From: Neurospora tetrasperma FGSC 2508
Taxonomy: Eukaryota; Ascomycota; Sordariomycetes; Sordariales; Sordariaceae
Direction: 5' to 3'
Length of the DNA stretch: 64,000 bases
Assembly (NCBI RefSeq): GCF_000213175.1
Contig: NW_009799104.1
Span: forward strand, 1,987,724 to 2,051,723
Shown: in pieces, positions 59,276-64,000 of the stretch
Position numbering within the stretch: position 1 is the first letter of the stretch
Layout of the letters: every line of letters starts with the position of its first letter
Made by a program: the position numbers and the translations under genes
Notes under the pieces: generated by a model
Told to the model about the DNA's origin: nothing
Database searches by the model: none
The model's input: only the letters and a program-made list of their open reading frames with translations

Positions 59276-60896
59276 GGTTATGATGTGTCTGTCCGGGACG
59301 AAGAGACAAGCTGGAAACAATGCACAAATACAAGTTGCGACTTTTTGACGGGCGGGTTGCAAGGGAGATCGTCTAGTTTTTTAGTTTTTTTTTTTTTCTT
59401 CCTAGAGGCGACACTGGCAGCGGTCGCGATTCAATTGACACACTCGAATCCACAGCGGGGTATTTTTTTCGATTCAGCGCCGTCAACGGGGACGGGAAGG
59501 ACTGGCCCTACAGGCGGCTGGCGGGGTGAGTCAGTCAAACGCCGCCGTCAGGGCACTGTACCGGGCCAGTACTAGGCGGGTAGTACTGACTCTGTTCAAG
59601 TGTGGCTCATGCGCTGTGGCTATCAGCACTGCCACATGTTTACATTGAAAGGGGGTGCGAGCGAGGTGAGTGAGGGCTCTTCGGCTTTCGCCAGACAACG
59701 TTTGAGTTCAAGTTGCTCCGAGAACGATATTGATGTTAAGTATATTTCCCTAGGGCTTCATTATTGTACCTTGAATTGCCTTTAAGCAGATTCTCAAAGC
59801 CATTGTGGTGCAGTTGGCCAGGAGGTAGTCATTTGGGGAAAAGAGTTGGTTGATTCGGAAAAAGCTGACCACGGCAGCCCCCACATTCCAAGTCTTTATG
59901 CCTTTCCTAGTATGCGCGCAACGCATCTTCCCAACGCCGAGCAACGTTAAAATAGGTAATTACCCTCGGTTATCTCCTCATCAAATGAGCTTTACAATTG
60001 GTGGTGTACCCAATGCCAGGTAGTGTAGTATGCATCGCGATGTAGTGAAGTGGGATATTTGTAGGACATATGTATGCAGGGCTACCTAACTACGTCGAAG
60101 TGAACTAGAGGGCAAAAGAAAAGGCGAAAGAAAAATAAAATATTTCCAAAAAAAATTCCAAAAGTTTGGTGGCTTGGGTAGTTAGAAGAGAAAGAGGAGT
60201 GCTATACTGGGTCACGCCTATATTCTATCAAGAAGGAAACTCGCGATGAGATGCACCATCGACATGTCACAAGTTGTCTCTGGAGAGAAATGTCCTCCAC
60301 CATGCTTAAGTCACAAGATAAGCAACACAGTAGAATTTGAACGCCACTCCAAGAAGTTCATATTAGGGTGAAGCGGTTTAAGAACAGTGACGCATACGTC
60401 GTTCAAATACCATCAGCTGATCCCAACGCAATGTCTCTTCCATGAAAGGTTTAGACATAAGGAGGGATCACAAGCCTCTGAAGCTCTCCAAGTAAACAAC
60501 CACCCACCTGACTTCCTGACCGGGCATATCCAAACCTGGCGTGATAAGCAATAGTTCCTTTCGAGGCTCGCCTGTCACAGCTCTAACACATTATGCAATA
60601 GAAACGAGTAAAAACCTCTAGGTGTTTTTGAGAGGCTGTTTCCCGTGTCCTAAACTAGCAAAGCGCAGCGCTGGCCATTTATTCGCCATCTCGGTGAAAA
60701 GGCACTTTTAGACTTTCACGTGTAGGAGATGACCAGTGGTTTCTGGCCGACAACATGAAGTTGCAAGGTGCAAGAGAGAAGCCCGTTCCGGAGTGCAATC
60801 TATCCGACAGACCCGTCCTCACCGTCCTCATCAATGAACATCAACGCACGGACCACAGATTTATTTATCCATGTAAGGCATCGATGCCACCACTAA
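59276..60896. other. Intergenic, no gene seen
   Basis: Promoter of the lysyl-tRNA synthetase gene (T13-type run near 59384-59397) followed by AT-richer DNA with no coding signal; a + frame at 60755-60988 is not supported alone but could be a 5' exon of the next candidate (GTAAGG near 60873). Confidence 0.35.
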
Positions 60897-61346
60897 ATGG
60901 AAATTCTCCCCAGCACCTCGATGACCGATGTTTATCGCCGCCAGCTGCCAATCGTCTTGTCGAAAAAAATCAGGCTGTCTGCCATTAATTCTTCGCTTCA
61001 GACGGCTCCAGCAACATCCCCATTGTTCTTGGGAGGTTTGATGATTGCAACGGACTACAAAGTGAAGAGTACAGGCGTTCTATTTGAACGAAGCAATCGA
61101 AGCCACGTGAACTGGTTACGGCAGGCATCATGGAGAAACCCCGAAATGATGGTCACAAAAGCAAAGGTAGTTCGGGACCTTGTGTTAGAATTGAACAGGG
61201 TGTGTGTTACCCGCATGAATGTTTCCGGTCTCTTGTTCCTAGACACATTGCTAGAAAGAGGATTGAAGTGCGACGTCACAGGCAGCAATGGTACTGACTA
61301 CTTAGTAACTCCCTCATGTCAAAAGTTGAAAGAAAAAAAAACCTAA
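60897..61346 (+). CDS. Orphan ORF, 149 aa
   Basis: ATG frame starting MEILPSTSMTDVYRRQLPIV, with protein-like internal sequence (LGGLMIATDYKVKSTGVLFE, TKAKVVRDLVLELNRVCVTR, GLLFLDTLLERGLKCDV) and a Lys-rich end. No signal peptide, TM or motif. It lies alone in a 4-kb gene-poor stretch. Unknown function; it might be a remnant. Confidence 0.4.
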   Translation: MEILPSTSMTDVYRRQLPIVLSKKIRLSAINSSLQTAPATSPLFLGGLMIATDYKVKSTGVLFERSNRSHVNWLRQASWRNPEMMVTKAKVVRDLVLELNRVCVTRMNVSGLLFLDTLLERGLKCDVTGSNGTDYLVTPSCQKLKEKKT

Positions 61347-63554
61347 ATGTCCAGAGCAAATGAAGTGATCTAGATATCACCGAAGTAAAAGAGCTGGCTA
61401 ACATTTGCAAGGACAACTCAGGCGTGAAAATCATTATTTGCTCCGCAAATAAACCGAACAGAAGGAGAGCTGGACCGCATAAGCTGGGCTTATAAATCGC
61501 ACCAGTGCCTGGCTGCCCCACTGCGAGAGAACTCCGAACACTCCTCGGCATCTGGAGGGTAAGCGCTGACCCGTTGGGCTTACCGACTATAAAACCCCGA
61601 CAAGCAATGATTGTTTCCGAAACGTACACAAAAAGTTGATTGGTTGATACAACGCTTATGTGAGGTTGTGTATAGTCCGGCTTCCCGGGGATAGGTCATG
61701 AAGCTTGGGAGGATCGAATACGTAGGTAGAAACGGCGAGAATCAGCACAGGTAGCTGTCTAGAGCACATATTTTCAACCTGACAACTTGCATCTGATCAA
61801 TCGTCACAGTTCCGTGAATAACCGTGAGCACCTGCAGGTAGAAAACAATATGAGGTTTCTTCCTCTGATCGGAGACTTCCGTGGATGTTACTCGACTTGA
61901 AGCGCATGTGTCCGGCCAGGAAAGATGGAAGTTAGAACATCAATTACCGGAGTTCCATTCCCTCACATCCCAGTTTTTTTGGGCTTCCGTCATCGGTCAA
62001 CCAGGCTGTCTGGGTCACTTACAAGTATACCTACCCTGACGAGTCTTAAGAACACTCAGGCAACACACGTTTTAGCCGTTCACAGCTTCGTATGCCCCAA
62101 GTCAACCACCGCTGCCTACGTACCTTAGTACCCAATTGATCTCTGAGCCCTTCGGCCCTCTCTACACTAAACTTCTGTTGTACCCCCACCGCAGACTGAA
62201 CAAGAGACGGGAGCACGGGAGGGCTGACGGCGGGAGCTGGAGTCACGGTGGTCAACCGGTGGGTATCTCATGTGCATCCACTTCCCCAGGCAAAAGGTAC
62301 AGTACCAAGCAGCCAATTGTACATGCAGACCTGCAGGACAGAAAAGTGACCATGGATAAGCGCAAGGGTCGGTTGCAATTGAGGATGGTGAGAGGAGTCG
62401 CTAAGTGGGTTGCGTTTTTTAGTGGATTTTGTTGAGTGGATCAGCCTCCGATGGAGTCATTGTGGGAATGCAACCGCAAAGCCTGTGCCCCCGCCGCCGA
62501 CAGCGGGCGCAGCAACCTACCACAAACACACACTGCCGCCCCGAGAGTGAGGAATTGAGACAGTGAGATCGGAACCATCCGTACTTGTAGTATTTATCAT
62601 CCAACAACCAACCCTCTTGGATCTCTTAGTACCTACCTATATAATTCAAACCAATTGGCAATCCTCCCCGTTCGCCCGACCTGGACCCCGCGCAACTGAT
62701 GCCTGCTTGTGCCACCTCCCGTTGTGGTCGTCGTCGTCTTCTTCTTCCCATCAAAAACCTTTCAACAACTCGACAAAATTGATTGAAAAAAAAAAAGGGC
62801 CCGTCCATCCTTCACGCCATCGCTGTCGCTCTGCATCTGTGCATAGGTACAATTTGCTCAGCTCTTTTTTTTTTCCCAAGCAGCCAGACAGACGCACACA
62901 CCCAACGCGCTGGTTGTCCACGAGATTCCAGAATTTCTCCTTGCTCCTTTCACACACTTCCTAGTCTGCTTTCAAATCGATTCAAAGTTCAGACTATCCG
63001 CCCTCCACCCAACTCTCGCGCTCGTCCTCCCTAGTCAGATCAATTCGGCTACAATACCTGACACATCCGAGCCGGCAGCTATCTACAACTACCTACCTTA
63101 AATATACCCTCGAATCCTACTTCGCTGGAAGAACTGTGACCTCTCGAACAGTGCAGTCCGAAATTGGAATACACACCAAGACGTATCTTAGTATTTCCGA
63201 ACACCTTACCGACCTATCCGGCTTTCGGCAACTGCCTTCTCACATCACCACATCCACCTTGACCCGGTCAACTTCGTCAAACAAGATCCGCCGTCGCCGC
63301 TTATACAACATCTGGGACACCCCGCATTGTGGCCCCTCCCAGCACACTCTGCGCTCTGGCCGCTGGACCATCTCGCATCGCATCCACGGCAAGCCGCCTT
63401 GAGCGACCGATTCCACCCCAGCTGCGTCACCCGTCTCCCGGGACGCATTACTTTGCGACACCCGACCCTGCCGGTACCTAGTATCGCAACATCTACACTG
63501 ACCTAGTCCAACGCCAAAGGACATCTACAGACATCACAATACAACAAGCCAACC
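61347..63554. other. Intergenic and long leader of the NMNAT gene
   Basis: No gene supported. From about 62600 the strand is C/T- and CA-rich, typical of a long fungal promoter and leader; T9-type and A10-type runs lie near 62790 and 62866. Confidence 0.4.
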
Positions 63555-64000
63555 ATGTCTTCCCAAACTTCAACGGGCATGGCGACCCCCGTCACCTATC
63601 CTCCTCCCGAGCAAGCCTCGACTGGCAACACCATGGTGCCTTATACCTTCCCCCAGGCCAAGCTGAAGCTCCAACAAACGCAGCCTGGGAGGACACCTTT
63701 GGTTCTCGTGGCTTGCGGCTCTTTCTCCCGTAAGTACTCAAATGCAATACAGTATCTTGGCAAAAAGGACTCCATTAACACTTCCCCTCTTCCTCTGCAG
63801 CCATCACATTCCTCCACCTTCGCATGTTCGAAATGGCCTCCGACTTTGTCCGATTCAATACCAACTTCGAAGTCTGCGGCGGCTACCTCTCCCCCGTCAG
63901 CGACGCCTACAAGAAGGCTGGCCTAGCTCCCGGTCATCACCGTGTTGAGATGTGCTCCCGCGCCGTCGAACATTCTTCCTGGCTAATGGTCGACCCCTTC
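63555..64000 (+). CDS. nma1: Nicotinamide mononucleotide adenylyltransferase, 5' part
   Basis: Exons are 63555-63729 and 63801 to beyond the window end; the gene is cut at 64000. NMNAT joins NMN (or NaMN) and ATP to make NAD (or deamido-NAD). The join restores VACGSFSPITFLHLRMFEMA, the G-S-F-x-P-x-T/H-x2-H-L nucleotidyltransferase start, then NFEVCGGYLSPVSDAYKK and HRVEMCSRAVEHSSWLMVD, typical of eukaryotic NMNAT. The N-terminal about 35 residues are Ser/Thr/Pro-rich and probably flexible. The 71-nt intron has GTAAGT and CTGCAG. The start context (AACCATG) is good. Yeast Nma1/Nma2 is the family reference; which paralogue is meant cannot be told here. Confidence 0.92.

Noticed and set aside
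59276-59362. TTG-led N-terminal extension of lysyl-tRNA synthetase as a mitochondrial signal
   Set aside because: The ATG at 59275 gives the family's usual start; the extension has Cys and few basic residues, unlike a targeting peptide.

Overview
The window is nuclear DNA of a filamentous ascomycete, most likely Sordariales of the Neurospora/Sordaria type (an inference; the species cannot be fixed by eye). The reasons are short introns (mostly 54-142 nt) with GT-AG borders and CTRAC-like branch points, C/G-ending codons in conserved genes, large intergenic spaces, no operons, and a gene set typical of Pezizomycotina.

Layout. 1-16.9 kb (all + strand): a small K/A/P-rich basic protein whose first intron is GC-AG; the histone chaperone HIRA/HIR1; a small six-cysteine secreted protein; a four-helix MARVEL-like membrane protein; a PIR-type cell-wall protein with a GPI tail; and a U1-type zinc-finger protein of the FBP21/WBP4 class. 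17-31 kb: two uncharacterised genes on +, then on - a GT4 glycosyltransferase, an orphan ORF, a coiled-coil orphan with an internal repeat, and a GH7 cellulase without a carbohydrate-binding module.

31-40.8 kb is an accessory-looking stretch. It holds only small orphan genes and fragments, a foldback MITE (33126-33438), a frameshifted coiled-coil fragment, an orphan gene with an in-frame TAG, and a 798-base assembly gap between poly-C runs. 40.9-64 kb returns to conserved genes: an AZUL-HECT (UBE3A/Hul4-type) ubiquitin ligase, divergent from the ribosome-biogenesis factor REI1; a full-length ABCA-type transporter with a second MITE just beyond its 3' end; cytosolic lysyl-tRNA synthetase; a 4-kb gene-poor stretch; and the 5' part of NMN adenylyltransferase, cut by the window end.

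The genes do not form one pathway. They mix chromatin assembly, splicing, translation, 60S maturation, ubiquitination, NAD synthesis, wall and secretion functions. I see no gene cluster, CRISPR array, rRNA or convincing tRNA. The strongest second-look signals are the two TA-flanked MITEs (one with six internal GTAANTGCAAG-like boxes), a 164-residue acidic/low-complexity insertion in the HECT C-lobe just before the catalytic Cys, a 77-codon open frame after the HIR1 stop, the in-frame TAG orphan, the GC-AG intron, and an 11-nt last coding exon in lysyl-tRNA synthetase.
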